Below, piece after piece: positions 1 through 8,501 of a DNA stretch of 64,000 nt. This stretch comes from Candidatus Thiodictyon syntrophicum (GTDB lineage Bacteria; Pseudomonadota; Gammaproteobacteria; Chromatiales; Chromatiaceae), in assembly GCF_002813775.1 (NCBI RefSeq), contig NZ_CP020370.1, forward strand, positions 3,745,501 to 3,809,500. Reading direction: 5' to 3'. Each line of letters starts with the position of its first letter. Within the stretch, counting starts at the first letter, position 1. The position numbers and the translations under genes were made by a program. The notes under the pieces are model-generated. The model saw only the letters and a program-made list of their open reading frames with translations. It made no database searches and had not been told where the DNA came from.

Positions 1-655
1 CTCATAAGCCAGCGTCGGCGCACCGCCGGTCTTTGACGGCACCTTCTCGGCTACCGCGCCAATGGGGATGTCGACCGCGTTCAGGATATGAAACGCAAGA
101 TTGACCCCCTCGCTGGCCGTCGCCACGGGGACCGCCGAGTAGGCGAGCGCGACGGCTTTCAGGAACCGGCTGGGCGGGGTGTAATCGCCGGGCAGCCCGA
201 GCAGGCCCGTGCCTTGACCGAGCGGCGGGACTTCCACTGTCCCAAGTTTGAGCCCATCGACGTTGATATTCGTCAGGTTGATATGCGCGCGCAGATTCGT
301 CAGGTGCCAGTCGAACGGTGGGGCATTGGTCATGACGCCGATCGGATTGTCATGGACGCTCAGCTTGCCGCCGACGTACTCGACCACGATCGCGCCCCCC
401 TGCGCATCGGCGATGGCCCAGTGCAGGGCCTGCGGGCCGAGCGGCGGCAGGGTGAGATCGTAGACCACGATGCGGGAGAGCGCCGCGCGCACCTCCTCCA
501 CCGTAGCGAACTGGCTGAGCGCCCAGTTCGAGAAGTCCAGGTTCGAAACCGCGTGCTTCCCGTCGGCCGGAAACGGCTGGTACCCCGCGAATCCGGGGAA
601 GTAGAGCGTGCCCACCGACAGCCCCGCCTCACTCATCCCATCGGTCGAGAGGTCC
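1..655 (-). pseudogene. Linear amide C-N hydrolase gene A, distal part (IS-interrupted, runs off the window)
   Basis: This is the downstream part of a choloylglycine hydrolase/penicillin V acylase-like Ntn hydrolase, read leftward. It begins with DGMSEAGLSVGTLYFPGF and later shows the family signature VMTNAPPFDWHLTNL, which lines the substrate pocket. The N-terminal part, with the nucleophile cysteine, lies at 2379-2663 beyond an IS element. Deleting the IS and one copy of the 7-bp target duplication joins KDL to STDGMSEAG in frame. The C-terminus continues past base 1. A homologue with the same layout is at 4644-5641. Family enzymes cleave linear amide bonds such as bile salts, penicillin V or acyl-homoserine lactones; the substrate cannot be told here. 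Split in this way it is presumably non-functional. Confidence 0.85.
649..655. repeat. Target-site duplication, left copy
   Basis: GAGGTCC directly abuts the left inverted repeat of the element at 656-2378. The same 7 bases follow the right end at 2379-2385. If the terminal repeat is taken one base longer, the duplication shrinks to 5 bases (AGGTC). Confidence 0.8.
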
Positions 656-2378
656 TCGACTTTGGCCATTTTAGGCGCATCCGCTCATCGTGCCAGCCGC
701 GACCGGCAATCGCGGGGCCAGGGTCCGCACGGCGGACCCTGGGGGACCACGGAGCCAACCCGTCAGGCCCGCTCCGCGGCGGCGCGGCGGCGCGGCACGC
801 CGCGCGACGCGGCTCAGGCGGTCGCGGCCAGTTGCGCGAGCACGCGCTCCCAGGCGGGGCGGGAAATTACCACCTGATCCTGATCCGCAAGCGAGTTGAC
901 GTAATTCCCCTCGGCCCAGATGGTGCGGCGCACCAGCGCCAGGCAATCGGAAAAGGTGGCCTGCGGCTTGAAGTACCAAGCGGTCGAGCGCGGCAAGGAC
1001 GCCCAGTGCTCACGCAGCCGATGCACCATCAAGCAGACGATGGAAAACAGCGCCAGCAATGCCGGCGTGGTGCGGGCGATGGCCTTGGCGGCCCATTGGC
1101 GCTGGGTCTCGACGCCCAGGTGGCGACGGACCTCGGCGAAGGTGACTTCGATCGACCAGCGCAAGACGAACCATTCGATGACGCGTACCGACGGCACGGT
1201 CAGGTCAGTGGTGAAGAACGCCTCGGCGGCCAGCGGGTCGGCCGGATCGACGACCAATACCCAGCGGATCGGCAGGGGCGGCCACCCCGGGGTATGCCAG
1301 AGACAGACCCCGCTGAGCAGACGCAGCGTCTTGGTCTCGCCGCGATACCACTGAACCGTGGTCTCGGTGCCGTGCGTACGCGCCTCCTCCAGGCGTGTGG
1401 CCAACTTGGCCAGGGGTGGGCCTTTCTTCGGCTTGGGGCCACGCCGTCCCGGCGGCACCGGTGCGGGCGGCCCGAACAAGCGTGCATCCAGGCGCAGGCG
1501 CGAAATCAGGGCCGCCTGCGCGCTGAGGCACTCCCAGCCCAGGCGCACACAGGAGTAGCTGCCGTCCCCAACGAGGACCCAGCGGCGGCGCGTGAGCCCG
1601 CGCGCCACCAGCCGGACCATGACGAGGGTCCAGTCGATCACGGTCCGATGGGCCTTGCCAGCCGCGACGTTGGCCCGTTGCGAGGGCGCCAGCAACGTCA
1701 GGAACGGCAATGCCCAGGGCCGCCGACTCCACGGCAAGGGGACGATCAACGCCATGCAGATCCATTGCAGGCCCAGACAGGTCACCACGCGACTTTTGCT
1801 CGAGCGCACGGCATCGCGGTACATCCCCTTGGCAGCAATGCGCGCGCCCTTGCGCCGCTCCAGGGTCTCGTCCACGACGATCAGCAACGGCCAGCCGGGC
1901 GGCAGCAGCGCGATCAGCAGCCCCAGCAGGATCTGCGACCCCTGCACCCCCGACCAGCGCCCGCGACTCAGCACCCGGTGGTAACGCTCGAACCGGGGCG
2001 CGTGCCCCAGCCCCATGACCCGCAGGGCCGCGGCCACCGTGCGCGGGCCTTGGGCCAGCAACGTGCCGGTCAACAAGACCTGCACATGGCGCCAGGTCGG
2101 CGCGGTGAACAGCGGCGCAAAGGGCAGCAAAGTCGGTACAATCGAGGCGGGCAGGTGGGGCATCAGGAGGTACGTCCGGTGTCTTGGTCGACCTCGGAAC
2201 ATACACTGTTGGTGCCCCGCCTGCCTTCCCCCTGCGTGTCCCCGCGTGCCACGGCCACGGGCGGATGCTGGCTGGCCGCGACGATCGGCCGCCGCAGCCC
2301 CCGCTCAGCACACGCTTCGCCACCACCGCGGCGTCACGCGCGGGGCCGTCGCCCAACTGCAAAAATGGCCAAAGTCGA
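656..2378 (-). mobile_element. Complete insertion sequence with DDE transposase, inside hydrolase gene A
   Basis: The element is about 1.72 kb and bounded by perfect 17-bp terminal inverted repeats: TCGACTTTGGCCATTTT at 656-672 and its complement ending at 2378. It carries one long leftward transposase ORF. Flanking GAGGTCC duplications and the clean in-frame repair of the host gene show a simple, probably recent insertion. A GTCCGC-type palindrome lies just inside the left end near 719-740. The family is uncertain; IS701-like or another IS4-superfamily group fits best. Confidence 0.85.
814..2202 (-). CDS. DDE transposase (IS701/IS4-superfamily-like)
   Basis: This 462-residue transposase occupies most of the element at 656-2378. 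A DDE triad is visible as D111 (IVVDETLE), D213 (VGDGSYS) and E352 (RWSIEVTFAE), the last in the W-S-I-E context usual for these enzymes. The middle carries a basic proline-rich loop (RRGPKPKK near 253-260). The start at 2202 gives the longest frame; an ATG at 2163 is an alternative and neither has a strong ribosome-binding site. It catalyses cut-and-paste movement of its own element. The frame is intact and the terminal repeats are perfect, so the copy may be active. The family assignment is by general pattern only. Confidence 0.8.
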   Translation of the reverse strand: MFRGRPRHRTYLLMPHLPASIVPTLLPFAPLFTAPTWRHVQVLLTGTLLAQGPRTVAAALRVMGLGHAPRFERYHRVLSRGRWSGVQGSQILLGLLIALLPPGWPLLIVVDETLERRKGARIAAKGMYRDAVRSSKSRVVTCLGLQWICMALIVPLPWSRRPWALPFLTLLAPSQRANVAAGKAHRTVIDWTLVMVRLVARGLTRRRWVLVGDGSYSCVRLGWECLSAQAALISRLRLDARLFGPPAPVPPGRRGPKPKKGPPLAKLATRLEEARTHGTETTVQWYRGETKTLRLLSGVCLWHTPGWPPLPIRWVLVVDPADPLAAEAFFTTDLTVPSVRVIEWFVLRWSIEVTFAEVRRHLGVETQRQWAAKAIARTTPALLALFSIVCLMVHRLREHWASLPRSTAWYFKPQATFSDCLALVRRTIWAEGNYVNSLADQDQVVISRPAWERVLAQLAATA

Positions 2379-2385
2379 GAGGTCC
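2379..2385. repeat. Target-site duplication, right copy
   Basis: GAGGTCC is identical to 649-655 and immediately follows the right inverted repeat of the IS element. Confidence 0.8.
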
Positions 2386-2663
2386 TTACCCAGTGCATTG
2401 ATGCCGGCGAAGCCGTGCTTCACGGTCCAGTCCATGCCGGGCTTGAGATCCGGGCGCGTCGAGGTAAGTCGGTAGCCGCGCGGGACCAGCATCACCTGGC
2501 TGTCGAGCGACATCCCGAATTCCATCGAGCGGCCGATGAGCCAGGCCCCATCCTGCGACTGGATGCGGAAGGTCGTGCAGGCCGGCGCGGGCGCGCAAAC
2601 CAAGCCGAGGGCACCGGCAGCGAACACGGCAAGCGCGGCGCGGCCGATCAACTGAAAGGTCAT
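2379..2663 (-). pseudogene. Linear amide C-N hydrolase gene A, N-terminal part
   Basis: These 95 codons hold a signal peptide (MTFQLIGRAALAVFAAGALG and onward) cut at APA just before C29. Exposed Cys29 (CTTFRI) would be the N-terminal nucleophile of the Ntn hydrolase. GRSMEFG is the conserved arginine motif of the family. The frame runs into the IS after KDLST and picks up a short foreign tail ending near 2334. It continues in gene A at base 648. The gene lies downstream of the paralogous hydrolase gene on the same strand, so the two probably arose as a tandem pair of exported hydrolases. Confidence 0.85.
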
Positions 2664-2774
2664 AAGGGTTTCTCCGGATTAAAGGGTAAACGTTTGGCGG
2701 TCGCCCGGCATCGCTTGCGCAACACCCGGGATCAGACCGGCGACCAATCGTAAGGGATGCAGCAGGGTCCGGGT

Positions 2775-2957
2775 TCAGAACCAGCCGGAGCCGTCCGCTG
2801 CCGTCCCGTCGAGCTTCTGCATAGGGATGGACTTGACTTCCTTCACCCGCGCCAGCCGCTGCAGATCGAACGTGGTGTAATTCATCGCACCCTGTGGGCG
2901 GATAGAGAAACGGCCGCGGTTGAGGTCGCTCAATGAGGTCCATTTGGTAGACTCGCT
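2775..2957 (-). pseudogene. C-terminal tail of linear amide C-N hydrolase gene C, cut off by IS1380
   Basis: This short frame encodes ESTKWTSLSDLNRGRFSIRP and ends at a stop after GSGWF. It is the conserved C-terminal beta-strand region of choloylglycine hydrolase-like proteins. It has no start of its own. The IS1380 element at 2958-4643 separates it from the rest of its gene at 4644-5641. Both junctions carry TCGCT (2953-2957 and 4644-4648). Removing the IS and one TCGCT joins ...DAPVFTS to ESTKWTSL in frame, giving an uninterrupted 391-residue protein. Confidence 0.85.
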
Positions 2958-4643
2958 CCTCGGCCAGTGATCTAAATGAGCCGCGGAATCGTTGATCTGT
3001 TGGAATTTCAGCGAGATAGAGTTAAAATGGCGCATTCTTGAGACTCACTCCGCAGGTGACATGGTGCGACGGCTCATCATTGCGAAATCCGAGGCTGATT
3101 TTACTTCCCACGCGGGATTGGGACTGATCGGGATGGCGATTAGTCAGCACACCGACCTAGCGAAAGATGCGACCGCAGCGGCGCCGGCCCGGAGCGATGC
3201 CATACCGCATGTGAAGATCCTGACTAGCTACATCGGGCTGCTGTGTTTGGGCAAGAGCGACTTTGAAGCGATCACGGCGTTCCGGCAGGACCCGTATTTC
3301 GCTGAGGCGTTGGGTGTCGACCAGGTTCCCTCGGCCGTCACGTTGCGCCAGCGCCTTGATGCCCACGCGGCGGTGTTCATGGCGCCGATACTCGATGCAT
3401 CCATCGCGTTTCTGCAGCGTATCGCGGCACCGATTACGCCGCTGGCCAATGGGCTGGTCGCGCTGGATGCGGATGTCACCCCGCTGAACAACGCCAAGAC
3501 CAAGAAAGAGGGTGTCTCGCGCACCTACAAGGGTGACGACGGGTTCGCCCCAATGGCGGCCTATCTTGGCCAAGAGGGGTACTGTTTGGAGTGGGAGTTG
3601 CGGGCGGGTAGCCAGCACTGCCAGAAGGACACCCCCGCGTTGCTGGAGCGGGTGCTGACGCGGGCCCGCCGACTGACCGCGCTGCCGTTGCTGCTGCGCC
3701 TGGACAGCGGCAATGACGCGCTCGACAACATCGCCACGGTCATTGCGCACAATGAGGCGCACCCGGACGCCGCCCCGGTGCACTACCTGATCAAGTGGAA
3801 CCCGCGCCAAGAAAGTCCAACGCAGTGGCTGACTTACGCCGAGGAGTACGGCGACTGGAGCACGCCGCGCCCGGGTAAGCGCGTGGCCCTGTTCGAGGTG
3901 CGCGACACCCGCTTTTTGGACGGGTACGAGTACCCTCTGCGCCGCGTCATGCGCGTTATCGAGCGCACCATCGACAAGCATGGTCAGCACCTCCTGATTC
4001 CCGACATTGAAATCGAAGGCTGGTGGAGCAGCCTGGAATTCGATGAAGAAACCATCATTGCGCTCTATGCCGACCATGCCACCTCCGAACAATTCCACAG
4101 CGAATTTAAGACCGACCTGGACATTGAGCGACTCCCCTCAGGAAAGTTTGTGACCAACGCACTGGTATTGGCCTGTGCCGCATTCGCCTACAACGTCCTG
4201 CGCTGGATCGGCCAGACCGGTCTCTTTGGGCCGGATGCCCCGCCCCGCCACCCGGCGAAGCGGCGACGCCTGCGCACCGTGATGCAGGAACTGATGTACG
4301 TTGCCGCCCGCCTGATCGTCACCGGCCGCCGCCTCAAACTGGCCTTCGGCTATGGTTGCCGGATCGTCCCTGTCTTCCGTCGCTTGTACGCCCAATTGGC
4401 CGGTCCCTGATCCCTGCGACGAATGCAGTGCGGTCCGCTCGCCGCCGTGCTATGCGCACGGTGGACCCACCCTATTGGCTGGCGTATGCGGTCGGCCCCT
4501 GACATGCGTCTCCCCAGCTCAAAATTGCCGCACCGGCGACCTTGTCGCGACCGCTAGCGCAGTTCTGCGCCACAAATCTCGACTCCAACCCCTTTGATAG
4601 CCGTGTGCCTGAGTACGGCACCGTATTAGTTCACGGATTCAGG
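2958..4643 (+). mobile_element. IS1380-family insertion sequence inside hydrolase gene C
   Basis: The element is 1,686 bp with imperfect ends: CCTCGGCCAGTGATCTAA at 2958 and, on the other strand from 4643, CCTGAATCCGTGAACTAA. They agree at CCT, C, GTGA and CTAA. A 5-bp target duplication TCGCT flanks it, as known for IS1380 elements. It carries one rightward transposase and about 230 bp of non-coding sequence after it. The host gene is restored in frame when the element is excised in silico. Confidence 0.85.
3061..4410 (+). CDS. IS1380-family transposase
   Basis: The 449-residue transposase starts at ATG 3061; a longer in-frame start at 2992 would lie close to the IS end and is less likely. 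The acidic triad is visible as D136/D138 (ALDADVTPLNN), D215 (LRLDSGNDALDN) and E343 (HATSEQFHSEFKTDLDIERLPSG), the last motif being highly typical of IS1380 transposases. The C-terminal helix-rich region (LVLACAAFAYNVLRW) also matches the family. The frame is intact, so the element may be mobile. It acts on its own ends and duplicates 4-5 bp of target. Confidence 0.93.
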   Translation: MVRRLIIAKSEADFTSHAGLGLIGMAISQHTDLAKDATAAAPARSDAIPHVKILTSYIGLLCLGKSDFEAITAFRQDPYFAEALGVDQVPSAVTLRQRLDAHAAVFMAPILDASIAFLQRIAAPITPLANGLVALDADVTPLNNAKTKKEGVSRTYKGDDGFAPMAAYLGQEGYCLEWELRAGSQHCQKDTPALLERVLTRARRLTALPLLLRLDSGNDALDNIATVIAHNEAHPDAAPVHYLIKWNPRQESPTQWLTYAEEYGDWSTPRPGKRVALFEVRDTRFLDGYEYPLRRVMRVIERTIDKHGQHLLIPDIEIEGWWSSLEFDEETIIALYADHATSEQFHSEFKTDLDIERLPSGKFVTNALVLACAAFAYNVLRWIGQTGLFGPDAPPRHPAKRRRLRTVMQELMYVAARLIVTGRRLKLAFGYGCRIVPVFRRLYAQLAGP

Positions 4644-5641
4644 TCGCTGGTAAAGACCGGCGCATCCTTGCCGGTGGTGCGCATCGCCCCGGCAACCCCC
4701 TCGTTAGCCAGGGGCGAAGTGGACGCATCAATGGTAATCGCGACGGGCCGGTCGAAGTTATTCATCACATGCGCCAAGGTACGGACGGCGGCATCCGGGT
4801 CCGCCACCCTTTCCGCAAATTGCGAATAATAGGCGGCGCGCACGAAGCGGGCCACCGAGGTATTGGCCGCGGGCAATCCGGCCGTGGCGATCCCGCTGTC
4901 GGCCGGGATTGCCTTGAAGTGGCCGAATGTTCCCTGCGAGTTGTCCACATTGGTGAGGAAGCTGTAGTTGCCCAGGTTGGTCAGGTGCCAGGGGAAGCGC
5001 GGGCCGTTGGTCATGACGTTGACGGGATTGTCATAGATGGTCTGCTTTGCGTCCGCGTATTCAATCACGATCCCCGCCCCGGTCCGGTCATGCAGGACAT
5101 AGTGAAGGGGGGTCCGGGCATTACCCAGCGTCGACAGCGGCGTGAGGATCACCGGCTGCGATTCCAGGGCCGTCTTCACCTCGGCGACGGTGGCAAATTG
5201 GCCCAAGGCCCAAGCGCCGAGGTCGACGGCGGCAAGCGCCTTGCGCAGGCCCTCCGCGTCGCCCTCCGGGCCGACGGCCGGGAAGGCCAGTGCGCTGAAG
5301 GTCAGTCCCTCCGCATTCAAACCGTCTACGACCTTGAGATCGGTCCGGGAGGCCAAAGGCATGGTCACCGCCATCATCCGGTACTTGGTCCGGTAGGCAA
5401 GCCCCGGCGTGCCGTCGGCGAGTTTGGAGGTGTATTCCCGTCCCGCCGGAAAGTAGGTGACCTGCCAGGGGAGGTCGAGCGCAAACTCCATGGTGCGGCC
5501 CAAGTAGACGCCGCCGTTGGTGTCGGTGATCGTCAGCGTCGTGCAGGCGTCTGCCGCCGTGCCCCAGAGCAGGGCGCCCGCCAAGGCGGCGGCCAATAGG
5601 ATAGGCAGCGGGGCTGCCGACGATCTCATCTTCTCGAACAT
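4644..5641 (-). pseudogene. Linear amide C-N hydrolase gene C, main part (C-terminus displaced by IS1380)
   Basis: Exported Ntn hydrolase related to choloylglycine hydrolase and penicillin V acylase. The start at 5641 is chosen because GGAGA lies just upstream and a signal peptide begins directly (MRSSAAPLPILLAAALAG). Cleavage after ADA would expose nucleophile Cys33 (CTTLTI). GRTMEF and VMTNGPRFPWHLTNL are conserved pocket motifs. The reading frame now runs a few codons into the IS1380 element and stops at 4631 after DLNP, losing about 58 residues of tail that sit at 2775-2952. It follows the 906-residue secreted protein gene on the same strand by about 140 bp. The truncated protein could still be made, but the missing tail belongs to the core fold. 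Confidence 0.88.
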
Positions 5642-5779
5642 ACCAGTCTCCAATAAGAACGCGTCCACCGCCTTGGCGGTGAGTGGGAGGCCAAGAATCC
5701 CGGCAGCGCCACTATGCGCTGCCTGGTCCGGCAATTCAAGCTCCGGCCTTCGCCTCGTTACCCTTCCATTATCGCCGAC

Positions 5780-8500
5780 CTAATCGCACTGGGCATTGGG
5801 ATAGGCCGCGCGGGCACCGACCAGGACGCCGCCGAGCAGGCTGGAGCCGTTGGTGGGGTCGGGGGCCGCGGGCCCGCCGAGGTAGGACGGTATGCACACG
5901 CAGCCCAGGTCGAAGGTCGCGCCGCTGCCGTCGGCAGCCGGTTGGGTCATGAGCGCGGCCACCACCCCGCCAGTCGCCTGCGGGTCGCCGACGCACAGTC
6001 CATAGGGCAGGGTCGGCTGGCCCTGGCAGGAGAGAAAACCCTGCGCCTGGGTCGCGTTGTCGCCGATGGGATAGACCGACAGCAGGACCGCGGTGCCGGT
6101 CGGGCACGCGGTGGTATTCAGCGTCTGGGTCCCATTCTGAAATGAATAGAAGGTAGCGGCGTGCAGGTAGCCGTTGACCGTCAAGAGCCCGGTGGACGCG
6201 TCATAGCCGACTTGCGCGGCGTCCTGAACATTCGGCGCGCCGATCTGGTAGGTGTTGCCCCCGGGCATCGGCACGACGACGGTCAATGGGGGCGGGGTGG
6301 ACGCTGCCGTGTAGCTGCCATCGCTGCCGACGGGAAAGCTCGGCTGGCAGGACAGGCTGCCGGCGCTGGTCCCGGGGTTGACCGAAAGCTCAACCGAGGC
6401 GTCCGCTACACATTCGGTCAAGTCGATCGTTTGGGTCCCGTTGGAGAACGGATAAACACCGCTCAAAATGGAGCCACCCTCCCCATCAATAAAGCAAGAG
6501 GAAAAGAGGTCATATTGCGTAGCGGTCAGGACCCCGGTGGTACTGTCATAACTGACGCCGGCGATCGAGCAGGAGTTTCCGTTCTCCGGCGACGGGATGA
6601 AGTTACAGTATATGTACGGCAAGTTGGTGGGCGGCGAGGTCGGCCCTTGCCCGGTTGGGTCGCCGGTTGCCGTAGTGCCATAACTCACCAGCGACAGCAG
6701 GCCCGAGTTGTTATTGAAGGTGACATTGACGCTATTAGTGATCGAGGTCGTCTGCCCGGTGTTGTTCACCAGTTGCACCGGCGGCGAGAATGCGGCGCTG
6801 GCCGGATTGGCCACTTGCAGCCAGCCATTGGTGGCGGTGATGTCCGCCCCGGTCAGGATCGCGTCCCAGATGCTCAATTGCGTCGTGCTGACCGAGTTGG
6901 GATAGGTACTCAACACGTTGATATAGCCCTGGGTGCCGCTCTGACTCCCACAGTTGCCGGCGCTCAGCAGGTTGCTGGTCAGCGTGATGCCGCTGCACAA
7001 CCCGTCGCTGCTGATGGCATAGTTCGACCACAGCGGTGATACGCTGGGTGTCCGCCCCATGGTATTGTCGATCTGGGCCTGCACGAAGCTGTTGGCGAGC
7101 AACATGCCGAGCAGATTGGATGACGAGTAGGTGGCGTTGATGACCGGCGGGGCGGTCGCCGCCACCGGCGGCGGCTGGCTCACCGTGCTGGTGAAATCGG
7201 CGTCGATGGCAGAGGTGGCCATCGGCATCAAGGCACCGTCGGCGTCGGTGGCGGCGCCCGTGGCGGCGGCGACGCCGACCTGGAGCGCGACCGAGGCCTC
7301 GGGCCCGGCAACGAAGGCGATCCCGGCGACCAGTGCGTCGGTAGTGACCTGGAGCAGACTGGAAAAGATCTTGCCCCAGATCGAGGTCTTGGTGATGGGC
7401 GTATCGGCGGCGGTGTCGAGCGTCTGGATGGTCGTCGCGGCCTGCCCCGGGGAGGCCAGCAGCCATTGCAGATAGTCGTTGCTGGGCGAGGCATTCGTGA
7501 ACACGGCCTGGTCGCTTTGGCCGCCGGCCACCAGATAATCCGCCATGTCGTTCAGACCGTTCGTGTCCAAGCTGCTGTTCTGCAGGGCCTGGCCGGGGGC
7601 GATGATCAGATACCAGAGCGTTTTCGCGGCATAACTGCTGACGAGGAACGGGTCACCGACGGCGAGCGTGAAATGGCCGCCCCACAGGGGGGCGGCGGTC
7701 TTGCCGATGGAGTCCGCGACCGGGTTCTCGACATAGGCCGCCAGATTGAGCGGATACATCGCGGCATTGACCGCATTGGCGGCGAAAGCATTGGGATTGT
7801 TCACGCCGCTCCACAGGCCGCCGACGGTGCCGTTCGCCTGGTTGAAGTTCATCGTGCCGGGGGTGAAGCCCATCCCGTTGGGATTGGTGGTGCTTGCTGC
7901 ATAACCGGGCGATGGGGGATTGAGGCTCGCATTGTAGAAAGAGCCGTTCCACGAATTGCTGTAGGGGTAGGTACTGCTGTTGCCCGACTCCAGCAGATTG
8001 GACGCCGAGGCGACGTTGGCGATCACGATGGCACTGCCATCAGGGAGGCTGGTGCCCGTGGCGCCGGTGCAGGTCAGGGTCCAACTGTCGGCGATGGCGG
8101 GCGGATTCTCGCTGGAGCCGAATGAACTGCTGAACTCCACGGTCGTCGCCGCTTCCCCGGTATCGAGGGCGGATACCGCCGGCGAGGCACTGGTTACCGG
8201 GTCCTCCTGGTCCCAGAAGATATAGTAATCCAAAGTATCACTGTGGCTGCCCCCAAGCGCCGAGTTGAAAAAGCCCACCCAGCCCGCGCCCGCATTCCAG
8301 CCGTCGGTCTGTCCCAGATAGCCGTTCAGGGCCGCCGGGTTGGCCGCGCTGCCATAGGGCACGAACGAACAGTTGGTGTAGGGGCTGAGGTTGAAGAAGG
8401 TATAGGACAGGGCGCCGGTGTTGGCGTTGTAGACATAGTCGCCGGCCGCGCCCGCCGCATAGCCCGCGAGCCCCAGTGCGAAGAGCAGATTTCTGGTCAT
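5780..8500 (-). CDS. Large secreted protein of unknown function with C-terminal internal repeats
   Basis: I do not recognise this 906-residue protein as a whole. It starts with a short signal peptide (MTRNLLFALGLAGYAAGAAG). The body is rich in Asn, Ser, Thr and Gly, as in extracellular proteins, with a small-residue hydrophobic stretch near 395-430. Near residues 660-850 two copies of a repeat occur: Y-D-x-S/T-T-G-x-L-T, then F-x-N-G-T-Q-T, a conserved Cys, L-S-V-x-P and L-S-C-Q. The spacing of Cys and the L-T-A/L-S-C-Q pattern recalls cyanovirin-N (CVNH) lectin domains, but this is weak. Its ATG is one base after the stop of the upstream 372-residue gene, so the two are probably translationally coupled, and the hydrolase gene follows. 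Confidence 0.7.
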   Translation of the reverse strand: MTRNLLFALGLAGYAAGAAGDYVYNANTGALSYTFFNLSPYTNCSFVPYGSAANPAALNGYLGQTDGWNAGAGWVGFFNSALGGSHSDTLDYYIFWDQEDPVTSASPAVSALDTGEAATTVEFSSSFGSSENPPAIADSWTLTCTGATGTSLPDGSAIVIANVASASNLLESGNSSTYPYSNSWNGSFYNASLNPPSPGYAASTTNPNGMGFTPGTMNFNQANGTVGGLWSGVNNPNAFAANAVNAAMYPLNLAAYVENPVADSIGKTAAPLWGGHFTLAVGDPFLVSSYAAKTLWYLIIAPGQALQNSSLDTNGLNDMADYLVAGGQSDQAVFTNASPSNDYLQWLLASPGQAATTIQTLDTAADTPITKTSIWGKIFSSLLQVTTDALVAGIAFVAGPEASVALQVGVAAATGAATDADGALMPMATSAIDADFTSTVSQPPPVAATAPPVINATYSSSNLLGMLLANSFVQAQIDNTMGRTPSVSPLWSNYAISSDGLCSGITLTSNLLSAGNCGSQSGTQGYINVLSTYPNSVSTTQLSIWDAILTGADITATNGWLQVANPASAAFSPPVQLVNNTGQTTSITNSVNVTFNNNSGLLSLVSYGTTATGDPTGQGPTSPPTNLPYIYCNFIPSPENGNSCSIAGVSYDSTTGVLTATQYDLFSSCFIDGEGGSILSGVYPFSNGTQTIDLTECVADASVELSVNPGTSAGSLSCQPSFPVGSDGSYTAASTPPPLTVVVPMPGGNTYQIGAPNVQDAAQVGYDASTGLLTVNGYLHAATFYSFQNGTQTLNTTACPTGTAVLLSVYPIGDNATQAQGFLSCQGQPTLPYGLCVGDPQATGGVVAALMTQPAADGSGATFDLGCVCIPSYLGGPAAPDPTNGSSLLGGVLVGARAAYPNAQCD

Positions 8501-8501
8501 G

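Noticed and set aside
88-2475. A 795-residue plus-strand open frame
   Set aside because: It is antisense to a hydrolase fragment and a transposase and has random-looking, Arg/Gly/Gln-rich content typical of high-GC shadow frames.
2775-3035. A separate 86-residue gene
   Set aside because: Its upstream half is IS1380 end sequence and its downstream half is the C-terminus of the hydrolase gene at 4644-5641, as the TCGCT duplication shows.
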